This document shows positions 1 to 8,091 of a stretch of 17,056 nt of DNA, piece by piece. The notes beneath the pieces are model-generated. The model saw only the letters and a program-made list of their open reading frames with translations. It did not search any database and was not told where the DNA came from. Both the position numbers and the translations under genes were made by a program. Source of the stretch: an uncultured Gemmatimonadales bacterium (GTDB lineage Bacteria > Gemmatimonadota > Gemmatimonadetes > Longimicrobiales > Gaopeijiaceae); NCBI GenBank assembly GCA_937982605.1, contig CALJLC010000232.1, positions 1-17,056 of the forward strand, in the 5' to 3' direction. The number at the start of each line of letters is the position of its first letter. Within the stretch, counting starts at the first letter, position 1.

Positions 1-272
1 TCGGTGTTGGCGCCGAAGAGGTTCGGCGTGTTGCGGTGCACGAGCCAGATGCGGTCCTGTGCGTCGACGTCCACGCCGATCGTGGGACCCATGATCAAGT
101 GGTTCGGCAGCGGCTTGGGCCAGAACGGGTCGACCTGGAACGTCGGCGCCATGCCCTCGGCCGTGTAGTCGGTGTTCATGGCCGCGTTCCCGCTCATCGC
201 GTCCGAGGCGCAGCCGACGGCGCCGGTGAGGAGAACCACTGCCGCTCCCGCCTGCAGAATCCGCTTGTGCAT
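1..272 (-). CDS. NHL/beta-propeller lipoprotein, 5' part only
   Basis: Reading leftwards from an ATG at 272, 90 codons stay open to the window edge, so the C-terminal part is missing. The N-terminus is a short basic stretch (MHKR) followed by a hydrophobic core and a lipobox-like AVGC with Cys21, so an exported, lipid-anchored protein is expected. After the linker, the segment around residues 46-80 (FQVDPFWPKPLPNH, then GVDVDAQDRIWLVHR) resembles the first blade of six-bladed beta-propeller/NHL-repeat proteins, where a 'DPFWPKPLPNHW' opening is common. Such proteins are often annotated as peptidylglycine amidating lyase-like, but the active-site part is not visible, so no reaction is claimed. 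It is divergent from the HupE-like gene. The upstream Shine-Dalgarno is weak, and the start rests on the signal peptide. Confidence 0.8.
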   Translation of the reverse strand, partial: MHKRILQAGAAVVLLTGAVGCASDAMSGNAAMNTDYTAEGMAPTFQVDPFWPKPLPNHLIMGPTIGVDVDAQDRIWLVHRNTPNLFGANT

Positions 273-458
273 CGATCCGTCCGTGCGTGGGTTGGCCCCG
301 GCGGACGCGACGGCCTGCCGGAAGAGAGGGGATAGGCTACGCGCCCCCCCGCCATCGGGCAATCGGGTCGGACGCGATCCGATCGAGGCGATCGAGACGG
401 CTCGGCAGCCCGCCCGTCGGGCCTTGTACGCCTCCCGGGCCGCGGTACCTTCGGCGCC
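273..458. other. Divergent intergenic region
   Basis: This 186-base gap separates the leftward lipoprotein gene from the rightward HupE-like gene and must carry both promoters unless one transcript is leaderless. A direct repeat of GATCGAG lies at 381-387 and 390-396. A TTGTAC/TACCTT pair lies just before the rightward start and is listed separately. I see no gene or strong hairpin here. Confidence 0.5.
424..451 (+). promoter_or_regulatory. Possible promoter of the HupE-like gene
   Basis: TTGTAC at 424-429 and TACCTT at 446-451 are separated by 16 bases and resemble -35 and -10 elements. The -10-like box ends only 7 bases before the ATG at 459, so transcription from it would begin at about the start codon and give a leaderless mRNA. 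No Shine-Dalgarno is visible before that ATG, which fits. GC-rich DNA gives chance matches, so this is tentative. Confidence 0.25.
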
Positions 459-1841
459 ATGAGCCCGGCCCCCATCGACCGTCGCGTGGCCGCCCTGGTG
501 GTCGCCCTCGTGCTCCTCCTGCCCTCGTGGTCGGGGGAGGCGCACGAGATCCCCGCCGACGTCACGGTGCGCGCCTTCGTCGTGCCCGAGGGCTCGACGC
601 TCCGCATGCTTCTGCGCGTCCCGCTGGTCTCGCTGCGCGACTACGACTTCGACGTGAGCGGTCCGGGATACCTCGAGATCGAGGGCTCGGACGCCGCGAT
701 CCGCGAGGCCGTGGACATGTGGATCCCCGACTACGTCCACTTACTGGAGGGGGCGCGGGATCTGGGCCGGCCGGAGACCGCGGCCGTCCGGGTGACCTTC
801 CCCGGGGACCGCTCCTTCCGGAGTTGGGAGGCCGCGCTCGCCAACGTGCGCGCGGCGCCGCTCGGGGGGGAGATCCAGCTTCCGCCGCAGCAGGCCATGG
901 TCGACGTCCTGCTCGAGTGGCCGATCGACTCCGAGGCCTCGGACTTCTCCCTGGACTCCCGCCTCGCGCACCTCGGGATCCGGACGCTCACCGTGCTGCG
1001 CTTCCTGCCCGCGGACGGAGCGGAGCGCGCCTTCCAGTTCTCGGGCAACGCCGGGCTCGTGCGTCTCGACCCGCGCTGGCATCAGGCCGCCTGGCGCTTC
1101 GTCGTCTTCGGCTTCGAGCACATCCTCGACGGCATCGACCACCTCCTCTTCCTGCTCGTCCTCGTCGTGCCGATCCGGAGCTTCCGCGCGCTGATCCCGA
1201 TCGTGACGTCGTTCACGATCGGTCACTCGATCACGCTCATCGCGGCGGCGCTCGGCATCACGCCGAACGCCCTGTGGTTCCCGGCCCTCATCGAGACCGG
1301 CATCGCCGCCTCCATCGTCTTCATGGCGTTCGAGAACCTGCTCGGCACCTCCCTGTCGAACCGCTGGATGGTCTCGTTCGGCTTCGGGCTGGTGCACGGC
1401 TTCGGCTTCTCCTTCGCGCTCTCCGAGTCGCTCCAGTTCGCCGGCGCGCATCTGCTGACTTCGCTGCTGTCGTTCAACGTCGGCGTCGAGCTCGGACAGC
1501 TCTTCGTCCTCGCGCTCGTGGTGCCGGTGCTCCGCTTCGCCTTCTCCCGCTGGCTGCCCGAGGTGATGGGCGTCGTGGTCCTCTCCGCCGTGCTGGCCCA
1601 CACCGGCTGGCACTGGCTGCTCGATCGGGGCGGAGCGCTGGTCCAGTACTCCTTCTCGCTCCCCGTGCTCAACCGCGCCTTCGCGCTGGTGCTGCTCGAC
1701 TGGGCGATCCTCGGCGCGGTGGTCGTCTCCGCCGCGCTGGGGCTGCGCGCGGTCGTCGGGTGGTGGGACCGGAGGACCGATGCCCGACCGGCGGCCCCCG
1801 GGGGCGTCGGGGCCGCGGCGCCGGTCGGGCCCGGACTCTGA
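459..1841 (+). CDS. HupE/UreJ-type membrane protein
   Basis: The 460-residue protein has an N-terminal signal or anchor (about 8-28), an extracytoplasmic domain (about 29-205) and a C-terminal region of about seven membrane helices. The membrane region carries the histidine and acidic motifs of the HupE/UreJ_2 family: HILDGIDHLLF (221-231), TIGHS (253-257), LVHGFGF (311-317) and NVGVELGQ (340-347). Family members are integral membrane proteins, some linked to nickel or other metal uptake for hydrogenase or urease. No metalloenzyme gene is near, so the substrate is unknown. The ATG is chosen because the signal peptide follows at once. The MmcQ/YjbR gene begins 17 bases after the stop, so the two are probably co-transcribed. 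Family assignment is firm; transport is inferred. Confidence 0.88.
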   Translation: MSPAPIDRRVAALVVALVLLLPSWSGEAHEIPADVTVRAFVVPEGSTLRMLLRVPLVSLRDYDFDVSGPGYLEIEGSDAAIREAVDMWIPDYVHLLEGARDLGRPETAAVRVTFPGDRSFRSWEAALANVRAAPLGGEIQLPPQQAMVDVLLEWPIDSEASDFSLDSRLAHLGIRTLTVLRFLPADGAERAFQFSGNAGLVRLDPRWHQAAWRFVVFGFEHILDGIDHLLFLLVLVVPIRSFRALIPIVTSFTIGHSITLIAAALGITPNALWFPALIETGIAASIVFMAFENLLGTSLSNRWMVSFGFGLVHGFGFSFALSESLQFAGAHLLTSLLSFNVGVELGQLFVLALVVPVLRFAFSRWLPEVMGVVVLSAVLAHTGWHWLLDRGGALVQYSFSLPVLNRAFALVLLDWAILGAVVVSAALGLRAVVGWWDRRTDARPAAPGGVGAAAPVGPGL

Positions 1842-1858
1842 CGGGGGGCCAGCCCGCC

Positions 1859-2230
1859 GTGCGGGATCCCCTCGAGCGGCTGCGCGCCCTCTGCATGGCA
1901 CTGCCGGAGGCCCGCGAGGTCGAGGCGTGGGGCGCGCCGACGTTCCGCGTGAAGACGATGTTCGCCACGTACTCGGCGCCGGACACCCATGCCGAGCGCC
2001 CGGCCGCGTGGGTCAAGGCGGTCCCGGCCAGCCAGCGGCTTCTGGTCTCCGCCGCTCCCGACCGCTTCTTCGTGCCGCCGTACGTCGGGCCCAGGGGGTG
2101 GATCGGCGTGTACCTGGACGGGGACGCCACCGACTGGGACGAGCTCGCCGAGCTGCTCGCGGACGCGTGGCGGATGAGCGCGCCGAAGAAGCTCGCCGCG
2201 CAGCACCCCGAGCTGGGAGCGGGCCGCTAG
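1859..2230 (+). CDS. MmcQ/YjbR family protein
   Basis: The 123-residue protein starts at a GTG 17 bases after the HupE-like stop. The opening pattern, ALCMALPEAREVEAWGAPTFRVKTMFAT-like in its spacing, is typical of the MmcQ/YjbR (DUF419) family: a leucine-rich first helix, then 'LPE..E...WG.PTFRV..K.F'. Lys/Trp-rich strands and the ending with SAPKKLAAQ also fit. These are small proteins with a CyaY-like fold, often called DNA-binding, but their cellular role is poorly known. The same frame stays open far upstream across the HupE-like gene; that part is a shadow, because the homologous region begins at about 1860. The stop TAG (2228-2230) overlaps the stop of the convergent gene. Confidence 0.8.
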   Translation: MRDPLERLRALCMALPEAREVEAWGAPTFRVKTMFATYSAPDTHAERPAAWVKAVPASQRLLVSAAPDRFFVPPYVGPRGWIGVYLDGDATDWDELAELLADAWRMSAPKKLAAQHPELGAGR

Positions 2231-3180
2231 GAGGGATCGACTCCGGGCGCCTCGTCCGTCCCCCACGCGTCGGCGGGCGCCGGCTCCCACCCCGCGAGTC
2301 GATACTCGGCGAGCGTTCCGTAGAACTTGGCGACCTGCACGGCGTGCACCGCGGCGTACGCCATGAAGAAGACCCACGTCATGGCGAAGAGGAGCACCCC
2401 GTCGCTGCCGAGACCGACCACTCCGGCGGCGAAGCCCACGGGGTACACCGCCACCATGAGCGCTCCGAAGACGGCCACCCACGCGAAGAGCCCCGCCACG
2501 AACTGGAACGAGAAGAGGTCCCGGGCCCGCCCCTTCGTGATCGCCCAGCTCTCCTGCGCGGCTCGGAGCGGGCCGAGCCGGTGCGCCAACGCGAGCTCGT
2601 CGGCCCAGAAGAGACGCAGCCCGAGAATGATCCCCGGGATCACCAGGAGGAAATAGCCGAAGACGGTACCCACGAGGACGAGGAGCCAGGTGAGGGCCCA
2701 CGGGACGATCCTGCGGAGGACCCACGCGTGCGGGCTCCCGTCGATGAGCTCGGTGTGCTGCTGGGAGAGCGTCACCTGCGCGACCAGGATGCCGTAGACG
2801 AAAGCGAGGAAGACCGCCAGCGTGACCCACGGGCTGGCCGCGGCGGCCGCGTCCGGGTCATCGCTCAGGAGTCCGGGATCGACCTGGACGGCGACCCCGA
2901 TCACGACGGCCGCGGGCAGCGTAGCCATCGCCAGCCCGCGCAACGAGTCGCGCCAGAGGACCAGGCCGGTGGCGTACGGACGCTCGACCCCGGCCCGGTA
3001 GCGTTCGGCGGCGCCCGACTCGGCCTCCCGGGCGCAGGCGATCGAGCAGTACTCCCGATCCGCGGCGATCGCGTCGACGTGGCAGGCGGTGCACATCGCC
3101 TCGCCGCAGAGATCGCATTCCATCTCGCCCAGGCGGTCGGGGTGGTTGATGCAGTTCCGACGCGAGGTGATCTCGGCCAT
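2227..3180 (-). CDS. B-box-like zinc finger fused to multi-pass membrane protein
   Basis: The 317-residue protein begins with a Cys/His cluster, C10-x2-H13, C22-x2-C25, C30-x2-C33, C45 and C49, with the 'CxxHP....M.C..C...MC..C' spacing of bacterial B-box-type zinc fingers. From about residue 80 to 290 there are around six hydrophobic segments. One contains GYFLLVIPGIILGLRLFWAD (about 167-186), a pattern seen in DUF975/YciC-type and related membrane proteins, followed by a WAITKGR motif. The zinc finger probably lies in the cytoplasm and binds protein or lipid rather than DNA, by family analogy only. The ATG has a good Shine-Dalgarno (GGAGGG, 4 bases upstream). Its promoter probably lies in 3181-3273, where TTGACC occurs at 3222-3227 on this strand. 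Function unknown. Confidence 0.8.
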   Translation of the reverse strand: MAEITSRRNCINHPDRLGEMECDLCGEAMCTACHVDAIAADREYCSIACAREAESGAAERYRAGVERPYATGLVLWRDSLRGLAMATLPAAVVIGVAVQVDPGLLSDDPDAAAAASPWVTLAVFLAFVYGILVAQVTLSQQHTELIDGSPHAWVLRRIVPWALTWLLVLVGTVFGYFLLVIPGIILGLRLFWADELALAHRLGPLRAAQESWAITKGRARDLFSFQFVAGLFAWVAVFGALMVAVYPVGFAAGVVGLGSDGVLLFAMTWVFFMAYAAVHAVQVAKFYGTLAEYRLAGWEPAPADAWGTDEAPGVDPS

Positions 3181-3273
3181 GGACCCTCCGGACGTTGCTA
3201 CGCCTAAGCTGCGAAGCGGGGGGTCAACCTCGGTTCCGCGGCCGTGGAGGGCAAGTCCGCCGGGGGAGGCTCG

Positions 3274-4899
3274 CTAGAACTCCCGCCAGTCGGCGTCGAG
3301 CACCTTGCGGTAGACCGAGCTCTCGGTGAAGAGCTTCACGACGTCCTTGTCGAGCATGCCGTCGTTGGCTTCCCACTCCAGGATCTGGAGTGCCTTCTCG
3401 ACCGGCATGGCCTTCTTGTACGGCCGATCTGACGCGGTCAGCGCGTCGAAGATGTCGCAGACGGTCATGATCCGCGTCTCGATGGAGAGCTGTTCGCCGG
3501 TGACACCGTCGGGATAGCCCGAGCCGTCGAGCTTCTCGTGGTGGCCCCGCACGATCTCGGCGACCCGGGAGAGCTCCTCCGTCCACGGGATGTTCAGCAG
3601 GAAGTCGTAGGAGTGGACGACGTGCGACTCGATCTGGCGGCGCTCGTCCTCGTCGAGGGAGCCCCGGCGGATGCGCAGGAAGTGGAGCTCGCGCGCCGTG
3701 AGGTACGGACGGCTCTCCCCCTCGAGGTCGACGAAGCGCTGCCGCCCGATCTCCTCGAGGATGTCTGCGGCGTCTTCGTCGAGCACGCGCGGGACGTTCG
3801 CGTCCTTGATGGCCTGCCAGTAGCGCGCCACGCGGGCGAGCCCCTCCTCGAGCTCCCGCTCGATCGTCTCGAGCGCCCCGGCCGCGCCGTCGGCGCCCTT
3901 CTCCGCGATCGCCGCCGCCCGCGCCTCGGCGGCCTTCAGACGGAGGAGGGCGCGGATCTGCGTGAAGCGCTCCCGCACCTGCGTCTCGAGGACCGGTGAG
4001 AGCTTGTTCTGCTTGACCAGCACCTCCTCTCGGACGCCGACCTTGCCGAAGTCGTGGAGGAGCCCGGCGTAGCGGAGCTGCTTCATCTCCGCGTCCGAGA
4101 AGAAGACGTGCGCGAACGGCCCGTCGGTCTGGTCGTTGACGAGCTGCGCCATGTCGCAGGTGAGCTCGGTCACGCGCACAGAGTGGCCGGAGGTCGTCGG
4201 GTCCCGTCGGTCGATCGCCGTCACCGCCGCCTTGATGAAGCCGGCGAAGAGGTTCTCGATGTCCTGGTAGAGCCGACCGTTCTCGATGGCCACCGCCGCC
4301 TGCCCGGCCAGCGACGACACGATGTCGACCTCGCGCTCGGTGTAGGGGAGCACCCAGCGGTCGGAATCTTCGTCGGTGCGGATCGAGGCGCCGGAGTCCG
4401 ACTTCCGATTGATGAGCTGGAGGACGCCGACGACCTTGTCCCGATGGTCGACCATCGGCACCGTGAGCATCGACTTGGCCCGGTACCCGTGCTTCTCGTC
4501 GAACGCCTCGCGGTTGAACGAGTACGGGACGTCGTCCGGAAGCTCGTAGACGTCGTCGATGACGAGCACCTCGCCGCTGATGGCCGCGTACCCGGCGATC
4601 GAGCTCCGGTCCAGCGGGAGGCGGAACGTCAGCGTCGGCAGGTCCGGGAGCGAGTCGACCTGAGACGCGATGAAGAGGAGCTGGCGTCCCCCGGCGTCGT
4701 CCTTCTCGACGAGGTACAGGCTTCCCGCGTCGGAGCCGGTCAGGCCCCGCGCCTGGGTGAGGATGAGGTCGAAGAGCGACATCGGATCGCGCTCGCCCAT
4801 GAGCGCCATTCCGACCTTGCTCATCTCGCGGAGCGCCCTGCGCGAGCGCTCGAGCTCGGCCCGCAGCTCCTGAGGGGTGGCGTCCGCCACGTCGCTCAT
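3274..4899 (-). CDS. GAF/HD-GYP cyclic nucleotide phosphodiesterase
   Basis: The 541-residue cytoplasmic protein starts at the ATG of an ATGA overlap with the upstream FecR-like gene. A short coiled-coil (about 7-35) leads into a GAF domain (about 38-208), a ligand- or redox-sensing module. The HD-GYP domain follows (about 220-535). Visible metal-site residues are H239, H282-D283 (LLHDFGK), H426, H453-H454 and D458, and the signature GSGYPDG spans 459-465. HD-GYP enzymes usually hydrolyse cyclic di-GMP, some cyclic GMP-AMP; specificity cannot be read here. About 110 residues rich in Ala, Glu and Arg separate HDFGK from H426, far more than in minimal HD-GYP domains, and are probably helical. 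The catalytic set looks complete, so activity is likely. It is the last gene of the five-gene unit. Confidence 0.93.
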   Translation of the reverse strand: MSDVADATPQELRAELERSRRALREMSKVGMALMGERDPMSLFDLILTQARGLTGSDAGSLYLVEKDDAGGRQLLFIASQVDSLPDLPTLTFRLPLDRSSIAGYAAISGEVLVIDDVYELPDDVPYSFNREAFDEKHGYRAKSMLTVPMVDHRDKVVGVLQLINRKSDSGASIRTDEDSDRWVLPYTEREVDIVSSLAGQAAVAIENGRLYQDIENLFAGFIKAAVTAIDRRDPTTSGHSVRVTELTCDMAQLVNDQTDGPFAHVFFSDAEMKQLRYAGLLHDFGKVGVREEVLVKQNKLSPVLETQVRERFTQIRALLRLKAAEARAAAIAEKGADGAAGALETIERELEEGLARVARYWQAIKDANVPRVLDEDAADILEEIGRQRFVDLEGESRPYLTARELHFLRIRRGSLDEDERRQIESHVVHSYDFLLNIPWTEELSRVAEIVRGHHEKLDGSGYPDGVTGEQLSIETRIMTVCDIFDALTASDRPYKKAMPVEKALQILEWEANDGMLDKDVVKLFTESSVYRKVLDADWREF

Positions 4900-5813
4900 C
4901 GCGCCAGCTCGTTCGCCTTGTCGAAGGCCTCCCGGGCCGCCTCGCCCTGGCCCATGTCGGTCAGGATCTCGCCCATGAGCAGGTAGAGGTCGGGGCTCAG
5001 AGGGCCCTGATCCTCGACGCGCGCGAGGGCGTCGTACGCCTGGTAGACCAGCCCGAGGTCCCGATACGCCACGACGGTGAGGAACAGCCCGTCGGTGAGC
5101 GGGTCGAGCCCGAAGACCGAGATGTCGTCCAGGTAGTCCTCCAGCTCGACGGACTCGACGAGGCTCATGACGCGGAACTCCTGCTGCTCGCACGGCCGCG
5201 CGGTGCGGCGGCCGCCCACGAAGACCGTCCACGCGTAGGTGGCGCCCTGCTCGAGCGCGGCGTCTTCGGGCAGCGTGAACGTCGTGTCCGGGCCGACCTC
5301 GAAGATCTGCGGGCGACCCCCGTCGAGGTCGCGGACCATGAGGTCGTAGCTCCGGTCGCCGGCCCGGGTCCACGTGAACGTCGGGGTCGCAGACGCCACC
5401 AGGATCCCGTTGCGCGGGGACACCGGGGCGGTCCCGCAGTCGAGCGGCCGGATCATCCCCTGCCGGCCACCCGTGGTGACGTCGGTCGAGGCCGCCTGGG
5501 CCAGCGTGTTCACGGCCCGCGCGAAGAGGTCCGAGTCGCCGGCGCCACGGGGCTCGGAGAGCGTGGTCTCCTCGGTGACCACCTGCTGGGTTCCGGCGCG
5601 GGTGATGAGGATGGCGCGGGCGCCGGACTCGGGCAGCACGCGGTCTCCGGCGAACATGCGCTCGCCGACGGCGGCCGGCACGGGCGCGTCGGCACCGTGA
5701 CGGACGGCGACGTCGCCCTGGACCCGGACCACGAGGGCCACCGGGTCCTGGGCGTGCAGCGGCGTGGCCAGCGCTCCGAGGAGGAGGAGGGCCGTGCGGG
5801 GGGCGTGTCTCAT
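4896..5813 (-). CDS. Exported FecR-like protein with TPR-like C-terminus
   Basis: The 305-residue protein has a clear signal peptide (1-21, ending LHAQ). Residues about 26-95 form a FecR-like beta domain, with the pattern 'V..VQGDV.V......A.VGE.MFAGD.V.....ARA.L' common in periplasmic sensor or scaffold proteins. Residues about 140-215 (PTFTW ... TYAWTVFVGG) look like a fibronectin III-type domain. The C-terminal 60 residues contain at least one TPR-like repeat (DLYLLMGEILTDMGQGEAAR, about 276-295). No enzyme motif is seen. The ATG has a strong AGGAGA Shine-Dalgarno that overlaps the stop of the preceding cyclase gene (12-base gap), indicating coupled translation. It probably receives or presents an envelope signal to its neighbours; this is inferred from domain type and position. 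Confidence 0.85.
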   Translation of the reverse strand: MRHAPRTALLLLGALATPLHAQDPVALVVRVQGDVAVRHGADAPVPAAVGERMFAGDRVLPESGARAILITRAGTQQVVTEETTLSEPRGAGDSDLFARAVNTLAQAASTDVTTGGRQGMIRPLDCGTAPVSPRNGILVASATPTFTWTRAGDRSYDLMVRDLDGGRPQIFEVGPDTTFTLPEDAALEQGATYAWTVFVGGRRTARPCEQQEFRVMSLVESVELEDYLDDISVFGLDPLTDGLFLTVVAYRDLGLVYQAYDALARVEDQGPLSPDLYLLMGEILTDMGQGEAAREAFDKANELAR

Positions 5814-5825
5814 CCTTCCAATCTC

Positions 5826-8057
5826 CTACTTTTCGGTGCGCCGCACCACGAAATCCCAGTCGGGGGGCGGCGGGTCCTCGATGTTCTCCCGGCACCGCCC
5901 CACGTAGACGGCGCTCGGCCCGTCGTCGGGGCAGGCGGCCAGCCCCGCCTCGAAGCGCGCCAGGGCCCCGCTCCAGTCGTGAGCCCGGTACGCCTGCATG
6001 CCGGCCGCGAAGTGCTCCAGTGCGGCTTCCTTCTCCGGCGGCAGCGCGTCCTCGGCGAAGCCGAGCAGCTCGAAGACCTTCACCGCCGCGTCCTTGCCCT
6101 TCACCGCGATGAAGTCGAGCTCCCGGACGCGGTAGGCGTCGGCGTCACCGGCGCCGAGCGTCGCCTCCGAGACCATGTTGAGGGTGTCGTACGTCTTGTT
6201 CGTCGGTTCGAGGCGCGACGCGAGGTTCACGGCGTCGCCGATGGCCGAGTAGTCGAAGCGGTCCTTTCCCCCGACGTTGCCGACCACGACTTCTCCGGTG
6301 TGCACGCCGATCCTTACCTTCAGCGGCTCGTGGCCGGGGTTGGACTCCGCCCAGCGCGCGTTGAGCGACGCCATGCGCCGCTGCATGAGGACCGCGGCGC
6401 GCATGGCCCGGTCGGCGTGGTCGGGGACGTCGCGTGGCGCGTTCCAGAAGGCCATGATCGCGTCGCCGATGTACTTGTCGAGGTAGCCCTCTTCGTCGAA
6501 GACGACCTGCGTCATGTCCTGCAGGTACTCGTTGAGGAGCGCGATGAGGTCCTCCGCGTCCATCCCCTCGGCGATCGTCGTGAAGCCCGAGAGGTCGGAG
6601 AAGAGGATGCTCAGCGGCCGCTTCTCGCCACCGAGGGCGAGCGCCGACGGGTCCTCCGAGATCTCGGCCACCACGTCCGGCGACAGGTACTTCCCGAAGG
6701 CCCCCTTGATGAAGCGCTTCTCGCGCCCCTCGACGATGGCGGTGTAGGCCACGCTGTCCACGTAGCCGAGCAGCGCCGCCAGCAGCGGCGTCCCGATCGG
6801 CACCCACGTCCCGGCGTCGGCCAGGCGAGGCAGCGCCACCCCCGGCAGGTAGACGACGCCAGCCCACGCCCAGAAGGCCAGCGCCCACGTCGCGACGACG
6901 GCGCCCGCCAGCGCCAGCGCGCCCCAGCCGGCACCGAAGCGGAAGACCGCCCCCGCGGTGAGCGTCGCGAGCAGGAGGAGGAGCAGGAGGTGCGTGGGCC
7001 CGCCGATCCGGCGGACGTACGTGCCGTCGAGGAGGTTCTGCAGGGCGTTGGCGTGGATCTCCACACCGTACATCCACTCGTAGCGATCGGTGCCGGCCCC
7101 GTCGGGGCGGGGAATCGAGTAGCCGAAGAACGGAGTGCGGAAACGGTCCTCGGAGTGAAAGCCGCTGCCGAGCAGGACGATCTTGCCCTCGAAGGTCTCC
7201 GGAGCCAGGGCGGCCACCACGGTCGCGACCCCCGAGCCGACGACGGGGAAGGTCCCGGGCGGGTCGGTGTCGAGCGTGCTCGTCGGCGGGCCGACGTAGC
7301 GGATCCGGAACGGCAGGATCGGGTCGGCGTCCGCGTTCCCTTCGAGCCAGCCGTCCGGGATCCGGCCGACGGAGGCGGGCAGGCCGGGGAGCTCGAGCCG
7401 CCCGCTGCTCATCGCCGCGGCCAGGAGCGAATCGACGTCCAGCCCGCGCGCGTGCGCCCAGAGCGACAGGGCGAAGGAGGGCTCCAGCCCCCGGCCGGCC
7501 CGCACGGCGAGCGTTCCGTCCCGGAAGGTCTCGTACGACGCCGGCAGCTCGGCGGTGCCGACGTCGGCGGCGACGCGCGCGAAGAAGGGGTCGGGCGGCG
7601 GCGTGGCGTACCCCGAATCGGTCCGCTGCAGCGGTGATACCAGCACGACGTTGCCGGCGCGCTCGATGGCGGCGCGCAGCAGATCGTCGCCGCCGTCGAT
7701 CCGGTTCAGCCCCTCGTAGCGCCGATCGAGGAAGACGTCCACGCCGATGGTGCGCGCGCCGGCCCCCGAGATCGCGTCGACGAGCTCGGCCAGGTGGGTC
7801 CGCGGGAACGGCGTGATCCAGCGGTCCCCGTCCGACGAGGCGATCTCGTCGAAGAGCACCAGCACGACGTCGCTCTCCCGGGCGCCGCGGTCGGTCTGGA
7901 AGGACTCGGCGGTCGTCTTCTGCCGCAGGTCGAGCGTGAAGTCCTCGAACGAGCGCACGCCGGTCAGCTCGCCGAGCGGCTCGCCGAGCAGCCACGCGAG
8001 CGCCACGGCGGCCGCCACCAGCCCGCCGAAGGCGACGAGGCGCCGCGTGCGCCTCAT
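5826..8057 (-). CDS. CHASE2-domain class III adenylate/guanylate cyclase
   Basis: The 743-residue protein has a membrane anchor (about 8-25), an extracytoplasmic CHASE2 sensor (about 35-345, including GVDVFLDRRYEG and KIVLLGSG), three membrane helices (about 355-437), a linker helix with FGKYLSPDVVAEI, the cyclase domain (about 480-665) and a TPR-like tail (about 672-725). The catalytic set is complete: metal-binding D488 (FSDLSGF) and D532 (GDAIMAF), base-selecting K528 and D608 (AIGDAVN), and transition-state N611 and R615. The Lys/Asp pair points to ATP and therefore cAMP. CHASE2 typically senses an extracellular or periplasmic signal of unknown nature. The start is 34 bases after the caspase gene stop; the Shine-Dalgarno is weak, so a slightly different start is possible. 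It would supply the ligand for the divergent cNMP-binding protein. Confidence 0.94.
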   Translation of the reverse strand: MRRTRRLVAFGGLVAAAVALAWLLGEPLGELTGVRSFEDFTLDLRQKTTAESFQTDRGARESDVVLVLFDEIASSDGDRWITPFPRTHLAELVDAISGAGARTIGVDVFLDRRYEGLNRIDGGDDLLRAAIERAGNVVLVSPLQRTDSGYATPPPDPFFARVAADVGTAELPASYETFRDGTLAVRAGRGLEPSFALSLWAHARGLDVDSLLAAAMSSGRLELPGLPASVGRIPDGWLEGNADADPILPFRIRYVGPPTSTLDTDPPGTFPVVGSGVATVVAALAPETFEGKIVLLGSGFHSEDRFRTPFFGYSIPRPDGAGTDRYEWMYGVEIHANALQNLLDGTYVRRIGGPTHLLLLLLLATLTAGAVFRFGAGWGALALAGAVVATWALAFWAWAGVVYLPGVALPRLADAGTWVPIGTPLLAALLGYVDSVAYTAIVEGREKRFIKGAFGKYLSPDVVAEISEDPSALALGGEKRPLSILFSDLSGFTTIAEGMDAEDLIALLNEYLQDMTQVVFDEEGYLDKYIGDAIMAFWNAPRDVPDHADRAMRAAVLMQRRMASLNARWAESNPGHEPLKVRIGVHTGEVVVGNVGGKDRFDYSAIGDAVNLASRLEPTNKTYDTLNMVSEATLGAGDADAYRVRELDFIAVKGKDAAVKVFELLGFAEDALPPEKEAALEHFAAGMQAYRAHDWSGALARFEAGLAACPDDGPSAVYVGRCRENIEDPPPPDWDFVVRRTEK

Positions 8058-8091
8058 GGCCCGGCGGTCCGCTCCCGCTCGGGCGCCCGCA

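Noticed and set aside
287..1858. Upstream extension of the MmcQ/YjbR frame over the HupE-like gene
   Set aside because: The extension is Arg/Pro/Gly-rich, overlaps a gene with clear family motifs, and the recognisable domain starts at about 1860.
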